DNA from: Omnitrophica WOR_2 bacterium GWA2_47_8
GTDB taxonomy: Bacteria > Omnitrophota > Gorgyraeia > Zapsychrales > GWA2-47-8
NCBI GenBank assembly: GCA_001805375.1
Contig: MHFY01000025.1
Location: 1,622 to 12,277 of the forward strand
DNA length: 10,656 bases
Reading direction: 5' to 3'
Shown here: positions 1-5,280 of the stretch, piece after piece
How the letters are laid out: every line of letters starts with the position of its first letter
Numbering within the stretch: position 1 is the first letter of the stretch
Notes under the pieces: model-generated
Told to the model about the DNA's origin: nothing
The model's database searches: none
Seen by the model: the letters and a program-made list of their open reading frames with translations, nothing else
Translations under genes and position numbers: made by a program

Positions 1-299
1 GTTTGGTTGGACGTAAACTTCACCCGCTGGGCGGCGGTGCCGAGGGAATTGAGCGTGCCGTTGACAATCAGAGAATAGTTGCCGTTGAATTTGACCTCCA
101 CTCCGGCGTCAATGGTCAGGGTAACGGTAGAGTTCACCGTCACATCCCCGGTCACAATATAGGGGCTTCCGGCCAAATTCCAGGTGGCATTTTGGGTGAT
201 CGGGCCGCTGACGTTGGTTTGAGCAGAGACAGTATTAAGGAAGGGAGAGAAAAGTATAACCCCTGGGAGCAAACAGCAGATGAACAGTACTTTACGCAT
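1..299 (-). CDS. Secreted beta-helix-like protein, N-terminal part (runs off the window)
   Basis: An open frame starts with ATG at 299 and runs leftward off the window; 99 codons are visible. The first 27 residues form a clear Sec signal peptide: MRK at the start, a hydrophobic core (VLFICCLLPGVILFSPFL), and a likely cleavage after Val-Ser-Ala before Gln. The mature part has the pattern typical of parallel beta-helix or polymorphic outer-membrane repeat proteins: short strands, Asn/Gly turns and a run like SPYIVTGDVTVNSTVTL, then IDAGVEVKFNG and LIVNGTLNSLGT. Export to the envelope or outside is therefore likely. The enzymatic or binding role cannot be told because most of the protein is missing. 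No clear Shine-Dalgarno sequence precedes the ATG. A good promoter lies about 130 bases upstream (431-459), so this is probably its own transcription unit, separate from fabD. Confidence 0.8.
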   Translation of the reverse strand, partial: MRKVLFICCLLPGVILFSPFLNTVSAQTNVSGPITQNATWNLAGSPYIVTGDVTVNSTVTLTIDAGVEVKFNGNYSLIVNGTLNSLGTAAQRVKFTSNQ

Positions 300-322
300 G
301 AATAATGTCTGGAATATGATTG

Positions 323-385
323 CACAGATTTTAAAAATGATCACACAGATATCAGCGTAATCTGTGTTTATTAATCTGTGTGATC
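323..385. repeat. CACAGAT heptad inverted repeat in the leader of the beta-helix gene
   Basis: CACAGAT occurs at 323-329 and 344-350, 21 bases apart. Its complement ATCTGTG occurs at 360-366 and 374-380, 14 bases apart. Both spacings are multiples of seven. The 12-base arms GATCACACAGAT (339-350) and ATCTGTGTGATC (374-385) are perfect complements. The hairpin lies between the promoter at 431-459 and the ATG at 299, so it would be part of the 5' leader of that gene. Confidence 0.75.
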
Positions 386-430
386 GCTTTTCAACAATGA
401 ACGCGGGGGGAAACCTCTTGAATGATTTTT

Positions 431-459
431 AGTATACACCAACACAAAATACTTGTCGA
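431..459 (-). promoter_or_regulatory. Sigma-70-type promoter for the beta-helix gene
   Basis: Read on the minus strand, TCGACA (459-454) matches TTGACA at 5 of 6 bases. It is followed by exactly 17 bases and then TATACT (436-431), which matches TATAAT at 5 of 6. Transcription would begin near 424 and give a leader of about 125 bases containing the CACAGAT hairpin. The call rests on sequence only. Confidence 0.55.
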
Positions 460-515
460 GGAATCCTTCAAAACGATAACAGCGGGGACTACTTGCTTTT
501 TTGAATACAAACGCG

Positions 516-616
516 CCTGAAACGAAGCGCTTCAGGATGGGCCTTACGCCGGAACGTTCGATCGGCCCCGGCGTGGCCGCTCAGGGCTTCTAACGTCCGG
601 CTTTAAGTCCCATCCT
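516..616. repeat. Palindromic structured element, two nested hairpins
   Basis: The small hairpin CCTGAA/TTCAGG has arms at 516-521 and 531-536. The larger one has arms at about 534-558 and 592-616: AGGATGGG pairs with CCCATCCT, and GCCGGAACGTT pairs with AACGTCCGGC across one bulge. The loop is GC-rich and holds a further GGCC/GGCC pairing. No reading frame or known RNA family is recognised. It could be a mobile palindromic repeat, a structured RNA or a terminator of the fabD transcript without a U-tract. Confidence 0.6.
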
Positions 617-638
617 TCAACTATATATTCCAATCTTA

Positions 639-816
639 AACGAGTCTGAAATATTTCGCAGGGACGTGACCCTAGGCCTTTTCGGGCTCGGTGTCCCCGA
701 AGGGGACGAGAAAAGGCCGGGTCCCGAGCGAAAAAACGACGCGCTCGCCTCGATGAGCTATCGGCGAAGCGGGCTGGGTCGTTTTGAGCGTTCCCGAGAA
801 ATGTTTCGGACTCGTT
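639..816. repeat. Long palindromic element of about 178 bases with three stems
   Basis: The outer arms at 639-663 and 792-816 agree at about 20 of 25 positions and begin with a perfect AACGAGTC/GACTCGTT. Inside, one arm folds as GACCC (668-672), GGCCTTTTC (675-683) and GTCCCC (693-698), a GAA loop, then GGGGAC (702-707), GAAAAGGCC (710-718) and GGGTC (719-723). The second arm pairs AAAACGAC (733-740) with GTCGTTTT (778-785). It contains CGCTCGCC against GGCGAAGCG with a bulge, capped by CGAT/ATCG around GAGCT. This is a three-way-junction layout. It has no coding content, and I recognise no known RNA family in it. Its outer arm begins at the stop codon of the fabD-like remnant at 815-862. Confidence 0.7.
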
Positions 817-862
817 AAATCTTTTCTAAATCCTCCGTCTTTTCTATATTAAATGAATCCAT
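815..862 (-). pseudogene. Remnant of a fabD 3' end
   Basis: Read on the minus strand, these 16 codons give MDSFNIEKTEDLEKI and a TAA stop. The intact fabD ends in NIEKPEDLEKF and a TAA: 9 of the last 11 residues agree, and 30 of 36 bases including the stop. Several differences are synonymous (GAG/GAA, CTT/TTA, AAA/AAG), which suggests divergence while coding rather than a fresh copy. The ATG is probably fortuitous. The two ends are separated by the composite hairpin at 861-935. A duplicated or displaced gene end is the simplest reading; a very short expressed peptide is unlikely. Confidence 0.6.
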
Positions 863-935
863 GGTTTACGGAATGAAATGACGTAAACCATCAGGACGAA
901 TTTATCCCAGGTGTGCTTTTGCACGCCGCGGGATT
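861..935. repeat. Composite two-hairpin element, copy 1
   Basis: The first hairpin is ATGGTTTACG (861-870) against CGTAAACCAT (882-891), a perfect 10-base stem with an 11-base loop. After 6 bases comes GAATTTATCCCAG (898-910), an inner stem GTGTGC/GCACGC around TTTT, then CGCGGGATT (927-935). The flanking words recur exactly in copy 2 at 4494-4573, with a different but still self-complementary inner stem. It lies 3 bases after the fabD stop codon. On the minus strand no U-run follows, so it is not a standard intrinsic terminator. Confidence 0.75.
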
Positions 936-938
936 ACC

Positions 939-1850
939 TTAAAATTTTTCAAGATCCTCCGGCTTCTCTATATTGTGCACAATCAGGCTGGAGTTGATCT
1001 TCCGTATCAGTCCTTTCAACACGGTCCCGGGGCCTAATTCAAAAAAGGTTGTGACACCTTGTGCGGCAATATATTCAACGGAAGCGACCCACTGGACGGA
1101 TGAGGTGATCTGGCGGGACAATTTTTCTTTGATCTCTTTAGGGTCCGTAGCGGGGCGGCCGTCCACATTGCTGACGACACCGAATTTTGCGGGATTGATC
1201 TTAAATTTTTCGATCTCGATCTTGAATTTTTCCGCGGCCGGACGCATGAGGCTGGAATGGAACGCGCCTGCCACATCCAGAGGGATCACCCGCTTGGCGC
1301 CGGCTTCTTTTATTTTCACGGAGGCCGCTTCCACTTTGGCGGCCTCACCGGTGATGACGATCTGTTCCGGGGAATTAAAATTAGCCACTTCAGCGCCGGT
1401 TTGTTTGCAGATCTCTAAAATTTTTTCTTTAGAAAAACCGATCACCGCGGCCATGCCCCCTTTTTTCAAACGGCAGGCCTCGTCCATCAGGGCGGAACGC
1501 CGCTGGACCAAGCGCAACCCTTCTTCAAAACTTAAACTCCCGGAGGCGACCACCGCGGTCAACTCACCTAAGCTTAACCCGCAGGCAAATCGCGGGGTGA
1601 AATTTTTGAATTTGGGATGCGCTTTAAAGGCTTCTAAGGCGGCGAGGCTGAAGGTAAAGATCGCGGGCTGGCAGAAGGCGGTTGAGGTCAATTTTTCCGG
1701 CGGGCCGTTGAAGATACAATCTTTGAGCCCGGGGATGACGGCGTCGGCTTTATCGAAAACCGCGCGGGCTTCTGGGGAGGCTTCGTAAAACTCTTTGCCC
1801 ATGCCGGGGAATTGGGAACCTTGGCCGGGAAATATAAGAGAGATATTCAT
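939..1850 (-). CDS. fabD: Malonyl-CoA:acyl carrier protein transacylase
   Basis: FabD moves the malonyl group from CoA to acyl carrier protein in the cytoplasm, giving the extender unit for fatty acid synthesis. The 303-residue length is normal for the family. The N-terminal GQGSQ is at residues 9-13. The nucleophile Ser93 sits in GLSLGE, where most FabD proteins have GHSLGE. The conserved RRSALMDEA segment holds the malonate-binding arginine at about residue 117, and the catalytic His198 is in AGAFHSS. The ATG at 1850 is the only start that gives the canonical N-terminus, but no Shine-Dalgarno sequence is visible; heptad repeats begin only 10 bases upstream. It is the last gene of the cluster. 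The fabG and acpP genes that often follow are absent, replaced by palindromes and a fabD-tail remnant. Confidence 0.96.
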   Translation of the reverse strand: MNISLIFPGQGSQFPGMGKEFYEASPEARAVFDKADAVIPGLKDCIFNGPPEKLTSTAFCQPAIFTFSLAALEAFKAHPKFKNFTPRFACGLSLGELTAVVASGSLSFEEGLRLVQRRSALMDEACRLKKGGMAAVIGFSKEKILEICKQTGAEVANFNSPEQIVITGEAAKVEAASVKIKEAGAKRVIPLDVAGAFHSSLMRPAAEKFKIEIEKFKINPAKFGVVSNVDGRPATDPKEIKEKLSRQITSSVQWVASVEYIAAQGVTTFFELGPGTVLKGLIRKINSSLIVHNIEKPEDLEKF

Positions 1851-1860
1851 AATATTAGGG

Positions 1861-1895
1861 GTAAGAGGTAAGGGATAAGGGATAAGTGGTAAGTA
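1861..1895. repeat. GTAAGGG heptad array, left arm beside the S23-type gene
   Basis: Five consecutive 7-base units of the form GTAAGNG or ATAAGNG occupy 1861-1895 with no slip in phase. The complementary array lies at 2316-2344, so the two arms enclose the S23-type gene. The array ends 10 bases upstream of the fabD start codon, where a ribosome binding site would be expected. Confidence 0.85.
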
Positions 1896-1904
1896 AAAAC
1901 CATA

Positions 1905-2267
1905 TTACTTATAATGGCGCAACTTAACCATTAAACCCTGCAACATTTTGCCTACTTCTTCAGTCTTTACAAATAACTCATTAAAAACATCTTCACTACA
2001 GTACAACAAATCCTTACACAAAATCAAGTGGTACTTTGTCTCTTCCAGAGAAGCCTGAGCAATATCTAAATATCTAATAAAATCTTTTGTACTCTTACGA
2101 TAACCTTCCGCTATATTCGCACAGATCGAACTCGACGACCTTCTAACTTGAGCAACTAGGCCAAACTTTTCACTATCAGGAAAATCTTTTGTAACCTTGT
2201 ATATCTCTAAAACTAACTTATGCGCCTTTTGCCAAACCTGGTAATCTTGGAACGTATTTATTTTCAT
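1905..2267 (-). CDS. S23-type four-helix-bundle protein (23S rRNA intervening-sequence protein family)
   Basis: The 120 residues fit the four-helix-bundle family first described from 23S rRNA intervening sequences and related to the Avd proteins of diversity-generating retroelements. Visible family features are FQDYQVWQKAHKLVLEIY (residues 6-23), then FP, EKFGLVAQVRRSSSSI (33-48), NIAEGYRKS (51-59) and a third helix with YLDIAQASLEETKYHL. Such proteins form pentameric barrels with a basic surface and are thought to bind nucleic acid; no enzymatic role is established. A strong GGGAGG lies 5 bases before the ATG at 2267, unlike its neighbours. The gene is visibly more A+T-rich than fabH and fabD, splits a normally compact fabH-fabD pair, and is enclosed by inverted heptad arrays. 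Acquisition as part of a small mobile unit is likely but inferred. Confidence 0.9.
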   Translation of the reverse strand: MKINTFQDYQVWQKAHKLVLEIYKVTKDFPDSEKFGLVAQVRRSSSSICANIAEGYRKSTKDFIRYLDIAQASLEETKYHLILCKDLLYCSEDVFNELFVKTEEVGKMLQGLMVKLRHYK

Positions 2268-2315
2268 AAAGTCCTCCCTTTTCAGGGGGAAGACCTTTAT
2301 TAGTTTTAATTTTTT

Positions 2316-2344
2316 CTTATCCCTTACCTCTTATCCCTTATCCC
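2316..2344. repeat. GTAAGGG heptad array, right arm beside the S23-type gene
   Basis: Four 7-base units (CTTATCC, CTTACCT and variants) at 2316-2344 are the reverse complement of the array at 1861-1895. The same unit forms the empty hairpin at 4811-4870. Confidence 0.85.
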
Positions 2345-2379
2345 GTCAAATGGTGATTCATCGAGAATCACCATTTGAC
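2345..2379. repeat. Perfect 15-base hairpin over the fabH stop codon
   Basis: GTCAAATGGTGATTC (2345-2359) and GAATCACCATTTGAC (2365-2379) are exact reverse complements around ATCGA. The right arm contains the last three fabH codons (Val-Lys-Trp) and its TGA stop. No U-run follows on the minus strand, so a role as a stability hairpin or Rho-independent pause is only possible. Confidence 0.8.
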
Positions 2380-3342
2380 AACATTCGCCGCGCTCACCAG
2401 CCCCGCCCCGAACGCGACCAGGACAACGTTGCTGCCTTTTTTTATTTTCTTCGCCTCCACGGCTTCGCAGAGGGCGACGGCCAGGGACGCGGCGGACATG
2501 TTGCCGTAGCGGTCGATATTGATATAAAATTTGTCTTTGGGGATGCCGAGTTTTTTCGCGACCGCGCTGATGATGCGGTCATTGGCCTGGTGCGGGACAA
2601 CGCAGTCGACTTCTTCCAGGTCTAACTTGGCTTTTTTAAGGGCGTGCTCGACCGCCGCGGCCATGGAATTGACCGCCACTTTAAAAAGTTCTTTTCCCTG
2701 CATGGCGATACGCGGGATACCCATGGACTTGTTGTCCGGATCAAAGGTATCGGGATAATCCACGTACACGGCCATCAGATGGCCGAACTCGCCTTCGGCG
2801 TGCATATATTCCGAGATGATCCCGTCGGATTTGGTGGGCGCCAAAACACAGGCCCCTGCCCCGTCCCCGAAGAGGACACAGGTGGAACGGTCGTTCCAAT
2901 CCACCAGGGAGGTTATCTTTTCAGCGGCAATGACCAGCGCGTTCTTATAAAGCCCGGTCGGAATGAATTGCTTTGCGGTCGTCATGGCGTACAAAAACCC
3001 TGAACACGCCGCGGAGATATCAAAGGCCGCGGCCTTGGTCGCGCCGATATTTTTTTGGACGATACAGGCCACGGAAGGAAAATTACTGTCCGGGGAAATG
3101 GTGGCGACGATGATCAGGTCGATCTTGGAAGCTTCCAGCTTGCCGTGTTTTAAAGCGTTGAGCGCGGCTTTGGTGGCCAGGTCGCTGGTCTTTTCGTCCT
3201 TGGCCGCGACACGCCGCTCTTTGATCCCGGTGCGGGATGTTATCCATTCATCCGTGGTGTCGACCATTTTTTCCAGGTCAAAATTGCTTAAGACCTTGGA
3301 CGGCAAATAACTGCCAACGGATATGATGCCTACGTGTGTCAT
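2368..3342 (-). CDS. fabH: Beta-ketoacyl-ACP synthase III
   Basis: FabH condenses acetyl-CoA with malonyl-ACP to start each fatty acid chain. The 324 residues match the family length. The catalytic triad is complete: Cys113 in FDISAACSGFLYA, His251 in VVPHQAND, and Asn281 in DRYGNMSAAS. The N-terminal motif TDEWITSRTGIKERR (residues 30-44) and the C-terminal GAGLVSAANVVKW are typical. The ATG at 3342 is chosen because GIISVGSYLPSK follows directly, as in other FabH proteins. Only a weak purine stretch precedes it. It lies between plsX and, after the inserted S23-type gene, fabD, the usual lipid gene order. The stop codon is inside a perfect 15-base palindrome (2345-2379). Confidence 0.97.
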   Translation of the reverse strand: MTHVGIISVGSYLPSKVLSNFDLEKMVDTTDEWITSRTGIKERRVAAKDEKTSDLATKAALNALKHGKLEASKIDLIIVATISPDSNFPSVACIVQKNIGATKAAAFDISAACSGFLYAMTTAKQFIPTGLYKNALVIAAEKITSLVDWNDRSTCVLFGDGAGACVLAPTKSDGIISEYMHAEGEFGHLMAVYVDYPDTFDPDNKSMGIPRIAMQGKELFKVAVNSMAAAVEHALKKAKLDLEEVDCVVPHQANDRIISAVAKKLGIPKDKFYINIDRYGNMSAASLAVALCEAVEAKKIKKGSNVVLVAFGAGLVSAANVVKW

Positions 3343-3358
3343 AGTTTTAGTTTCTCAA

Positions 3359-3495
3359 GAAGCCGGATGCCAGATGCCTGAAGTCAGAAAAAACAGGGCA
3401 AGAGAAATCCCTCTGACTTCTGACTTCCGGCCTCTGACATCTGTCCTTTTTATTATTTCTTTCTGGCTTCCGACCTCTGGCTTCTTGCCTCTATC
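3359..3495. repeat. GAAGTCA heptad arrays in the plsX-fabH gap
   Basis: The left array at 3359-3389 has four 7-base units of the form GANGYCN. The first inverted array, at 3411-3445, has five units (CTCTGAC, TTCTGAC and variants). The second inverted array, at 3461-3495, has five more and ends 1 base before the plsX stop codon. The left array can pair with either right array, so alternative hairpins are possible. The gap of 154 bases is unusually long for this gene pair and is almost entirely repeat. Confidence 0.85.
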
Positions 3496-3496
3496 T

Positions 3497-4483
3497 TTAT
3501 TTCGTTATTTCCCCCGCCATCACGGACAGTAGATTGTGCTCCACTTCGCGTTTGGCGGCTTTGATCGCGTTCTTAATGGCCTTGGGGCTTGAGCGGCCGT
3601 GGCTGATCATCACGATACCGTTGACGCCTAACAGCGGCGCCCCGCCGTATTCCGAATAATCGGCGTATTTTTTGATATCTTCCAATCTTTTTTTCATGAT
3701 CAGCGCGCCGAACAGCGCGATGGGGTCTTTTTTCACTTCGCGTTTGATCAGGGCACCGGCGGATTCCATCAGGCCTTCCGAGACCTTGATCGCGATGTTG
3801 CCGATGAACCCGTCGCAGATAATACAGTCGCACTTCCCTGAGAAAATTTCATTGGCCTCGATGTTCCCGATAAAATTGGAAAGCCTCTCCGACAGGATCC
3901 GGTGCATCTCTTTGGAAAAATCCGTGCCCTTGCTCTCTTCCGCGCCGATATTCAAAAGCCCCACCCTCGGGTTCTCCACGCCCAAAACTTCCCGCAAATA
4001 AACCCTCGCCATCAGCGAATACTGAAGAAGGTGCTCCGGTTTGGGCTCGGTATTGGCCCCCACATCGATCATGAAAGAAAATTTGTTTAATGTCGGGATG
4101 ACCAGCCCGATGCCCGGACGGTCGACCCCGGGGAGCATGCCCAGAAAAACGGTGGATGCGGCGACGACCGCGCCGGTATTGCCGGCGCTGACAAAGGCGT
4201 TGTACGCTGGGTCTTTCAGCAGATTGATGCCGATGGAAATGGAAGAATTCCGCTTTTTGCGGACACTGACGGCGGCGTGCTCATGCATCTCGACGACTTC
4301 GGGCGCGTGCAGGACCTCAACGCGGCTGTGCGGGTACTGATATTTGCCCAGCTCGGCCTTGACCTTGTCCTCGATCCCGACCAAAGTGACATTGACATCC
4401 AGTTCTTTGACCGCTTCGATGGTCCCGGCAACGATCGCTTCCGGAGCGAAATCCCCACCCATGGCGTCGATGACTATTCTCAT
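3497..4483 (-). CDS. plsX: Phosphate acyltransferase PlsX
   Basis: PlsX converts acyl-ACP and phosphate to acyl-phosphate, the donor that PlsY uses to acylate glycerol-3-phosphate in membrane lipid synthesis. It acts in the cytoplasm at the inner face of the membrane. The 328 residues match the family. Diagnostic stretches are MRIVIDAMGGDFAP at the start, FVSAGNTGAVVAAS, PGIGLVIPT, FMIDVGANTEPKPEHLLQ, GLLNIGAEESKGTD, CDGFIGNIAIKVSEG and YSEYGGAPLLGVNG. The ATG at 4483 gives the canonical N-terminus. It follows rpmF after a 100-base gap occupied by the composite hairpin element. The yceD-rpmF-plsX order is conserved widely and couples ribosome and lipid genes in one transcript. Confidence 0.97.
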   Translation of the reverse strand: MRIVIDAMGGDFAPEAIVAGTIEAVKELDVNVTLVGIEDKVKAELGKYQYPHSRVEVLHAPEVVEMHEHAAVSVRKKRNSSISIGINLLKDPAYNAFVSAGNTGAVVAASTVFLGMLPGVDRPGIGLVIPTLNKFSFMIDVGANTEPKPEHLLQYSLMARVYLREVLGVENPRVGLLNIGAEESKGTDFSKEMHRILSERLSNFIGNIEANEIFSGKCDCIICDGFIGNIAIKVSEGLMESAGALIKREVKKDPIALFGALIMKKRLEDIKKYADYSEYGGAPLLGVNGIVMISHGRSSPKAIKNAIKAAKREVEHNLLSVMAGEITK

Positions 4484-4493
4484 AAATGAGCTC

Positions 4494-4573
4494 TTAATTT
4501 ATGGAGCGCAGCGAACATAAATTAATGAGCGAATTTATCCCAGTCCGCCACGACTTTTGGCGGACGCGGGATT
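4494..4573. repeat. Composite two-hairpin element, copy 2
   Basis: TTAATTTATG (4494-4503) and CATAAATTAA (4516-4525) form a perfect 10-base stem around a 12-base GC-rich loop. After 5 bases comes GAATTTATCCCAG (4531-4543), inner stem TCCGCC/GGCGGA (4544-4549 and 4559-4564), then CGCGGGATT (4565-4573). The outer words are identical to copy 1 at 861-935 while the inner stem differs and still pairs. It fills the rpmF-plsX gap, 10 bases after the rpmF stop codon. Confidence 0.75.
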
Positions 4574-4583
4574 TCCGCTATTA

Positions 4584-4790
4584 TTATTCCTTCTCTTCTT
4601 TATTTTTAGTCTTTGTCTTTATCGCAACAACCGGTCTTCCTTTATAAAATCCGCAGAAAGGACAAACCCTGTGGGGCAGGATCTCTTTTTTGCATTGGGG
4701 ACAGCCGGAAAAACTCTTCAGGTGTATCTTCCAATGGGTGCGACGTTTTCTCCCGCGTTGTTTCGAATGTTGTCTTTTTGGTAAAGGCAT
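4584..4790 (-). CDS. rpmF: Large-subunit ribosomal protein bL32
   Basis: bL32 is a small zinc-ribbon protein of the 50S subunit. The 68 residues begin MPLPKRQHSKQRGRKRRTHW, matching the family start. The four cysteines CPQC (30-33) and CPFC (43-46) are intact, so this is the zinc-binding form. The C-terminus is a Lys/Glu-rich tail. The start at 4790 has AAGGAG seven bases upstream and the canonical N-terminus; an upstream in-frame start at 4817 would add a non-homologous extension. It follows yceD and precedes plsX, as in many bacteria. Confidence 0.96.
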   Translation of the reverse strand: MPLPKRQHSKQRGRKRRTHWKIHLKSFSGCPQCKKEILPHRVCPFCGFYKGRPVVAIKTKTKNKEEKE

Positions 4791-4810
4791 TACTTTTCTC
4801 CTTATTAATA

Positions 4811-4870
4811 GGGGCAAGGGATATGGGGTAAGGGATAAAATCTTACCCCTTACCTCTTAGCCCTTACCCC
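4811..4870. repeat. GTAAGGG heptad hairpin, empty copy
   Basis: Four 7-base units in a row (4811-4838, GGGGCAA to GGGATAA) face four complementary units (4843-4870, TTACCCC and variants) across a 4-base loop. The unit sequence is the one that flanks the S23-type gene, here with nothing inside. The last unit begins with TTA, the complement of the TAA stop codon of yceD, so the array overlaps the gene end. Confidence 0.88.
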
Positions 4871-5280
4871 TTTTTACATTTACATTTTTCCGTATTTAAA
4901 TTCGCCCCGCAGCCGGGACATAAACCCTTGCAATCTTCTTTGCACAGCGTGACCGGCGGGAGAGCCAAAATAAGTTCCTGGCGGATGTCCTCATCCAGCT
5001 CGATAAATTCGGTTTTCTTGTCCACTTCAAAACTGAGCGTCAGGTCCTGGTCCACCGTCTGCGCGATCGGCTCCAAGCACCGCCCGCAGATCGAGGAAAA
5101 GGTGCCCTTCACGTGCAGGCCGGCGAGCACATTGCGCGGGTCGATGCGCTCCACATTGCCCTCCACCACGACCGGGGTGACGCATTTTAAGTCATCATCA
5201 TAAAGACCCAGCGCCTTGGGGTCAAGCGTTTCTTTTATCTCCAAACCTTGCGGCGGAATTTCACGGATACAAATTTTCAT
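4864..5280 (-). CDS. yceD: YceD/DUF177 family protein, 23S rRNA accumulation type
   Basis: YceD proteins are nearly always encoded just before rpmF, as here, and have been linked to accumulation of 23S rRNA precursors; the biochemical action is not settled. The 138 residues show the family cysteine pattern: CGRC at 65-68, then C113, C117, C121 and C124 in CKEDCKGLCPGCGANLN, ending in CKCKKG. These cysteines suggest metal binding. The ATG at 5280 overlaps the coaD TGA by 4 bases (ATGA), implying translational coupling. The stop codon and last two codons (4864-4872) run into the heptad array, so the repeat may have replaced the original C-terminus. Confidence 0.9.
   Translation of the reverse strand: MKICIREIPPQGLEIKETLDPKALGLYDDDLKCVTPVVVEGNVERIDPRNVLAGLHVKGTFSSICGRCLEPIAQTVDQDLTLSFEVDKKTEFIELDEDIRQELILALPPVTLCKEDCKGLCPGCGANLNTEKCKCKKG

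Noticed and set aside
3..305. Plus-strand open frame of about 100 codons at the left end
   Set aside because: The opposite strand encodes a clear signal peptide and beta-helix pattern; the plus-strand product is low-complexity Gly/Arg-rich and resembles nothing.
639..816. 6S RNA, tRNA or tmRNA
   Set aside because: No anticodon arm, CCA end or tmRNA tag frame, and two internal side stems do not fit the single long bubble of 6S RNA.
898..935. Intrinsic terminator after fabD
   Set aside because: The hairpin is stable but no T-run follows on the minus strand, and its outer words recur at 4531-4573, so a repeated element is the better reading.
973..1788. Long plus-strand open frame over fabD
   Set aside because: It is the antisense of a well-conserved fabD; such frames arise from codon bias in GC-richer genes.
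1905..2267. Diversity-generating retroelement
   Set aside because: Only the Avd-like four-helix protein is present; there is no reverse transcriptase, template repeat or variable repeat in the window.
3359..3495. CRISPR array
   Set aside because: Units are 7 bases, directly abutting with no spacers, and arranged as inverted arms; there are no cas genes in the window.
4584..4817. rpmF starting at 4817
   Set aside because: The nine extra residues do not fit bL32, while the ATG at 4790 has AAGGAG at the right distance and the canonical MPLPKR-type start.
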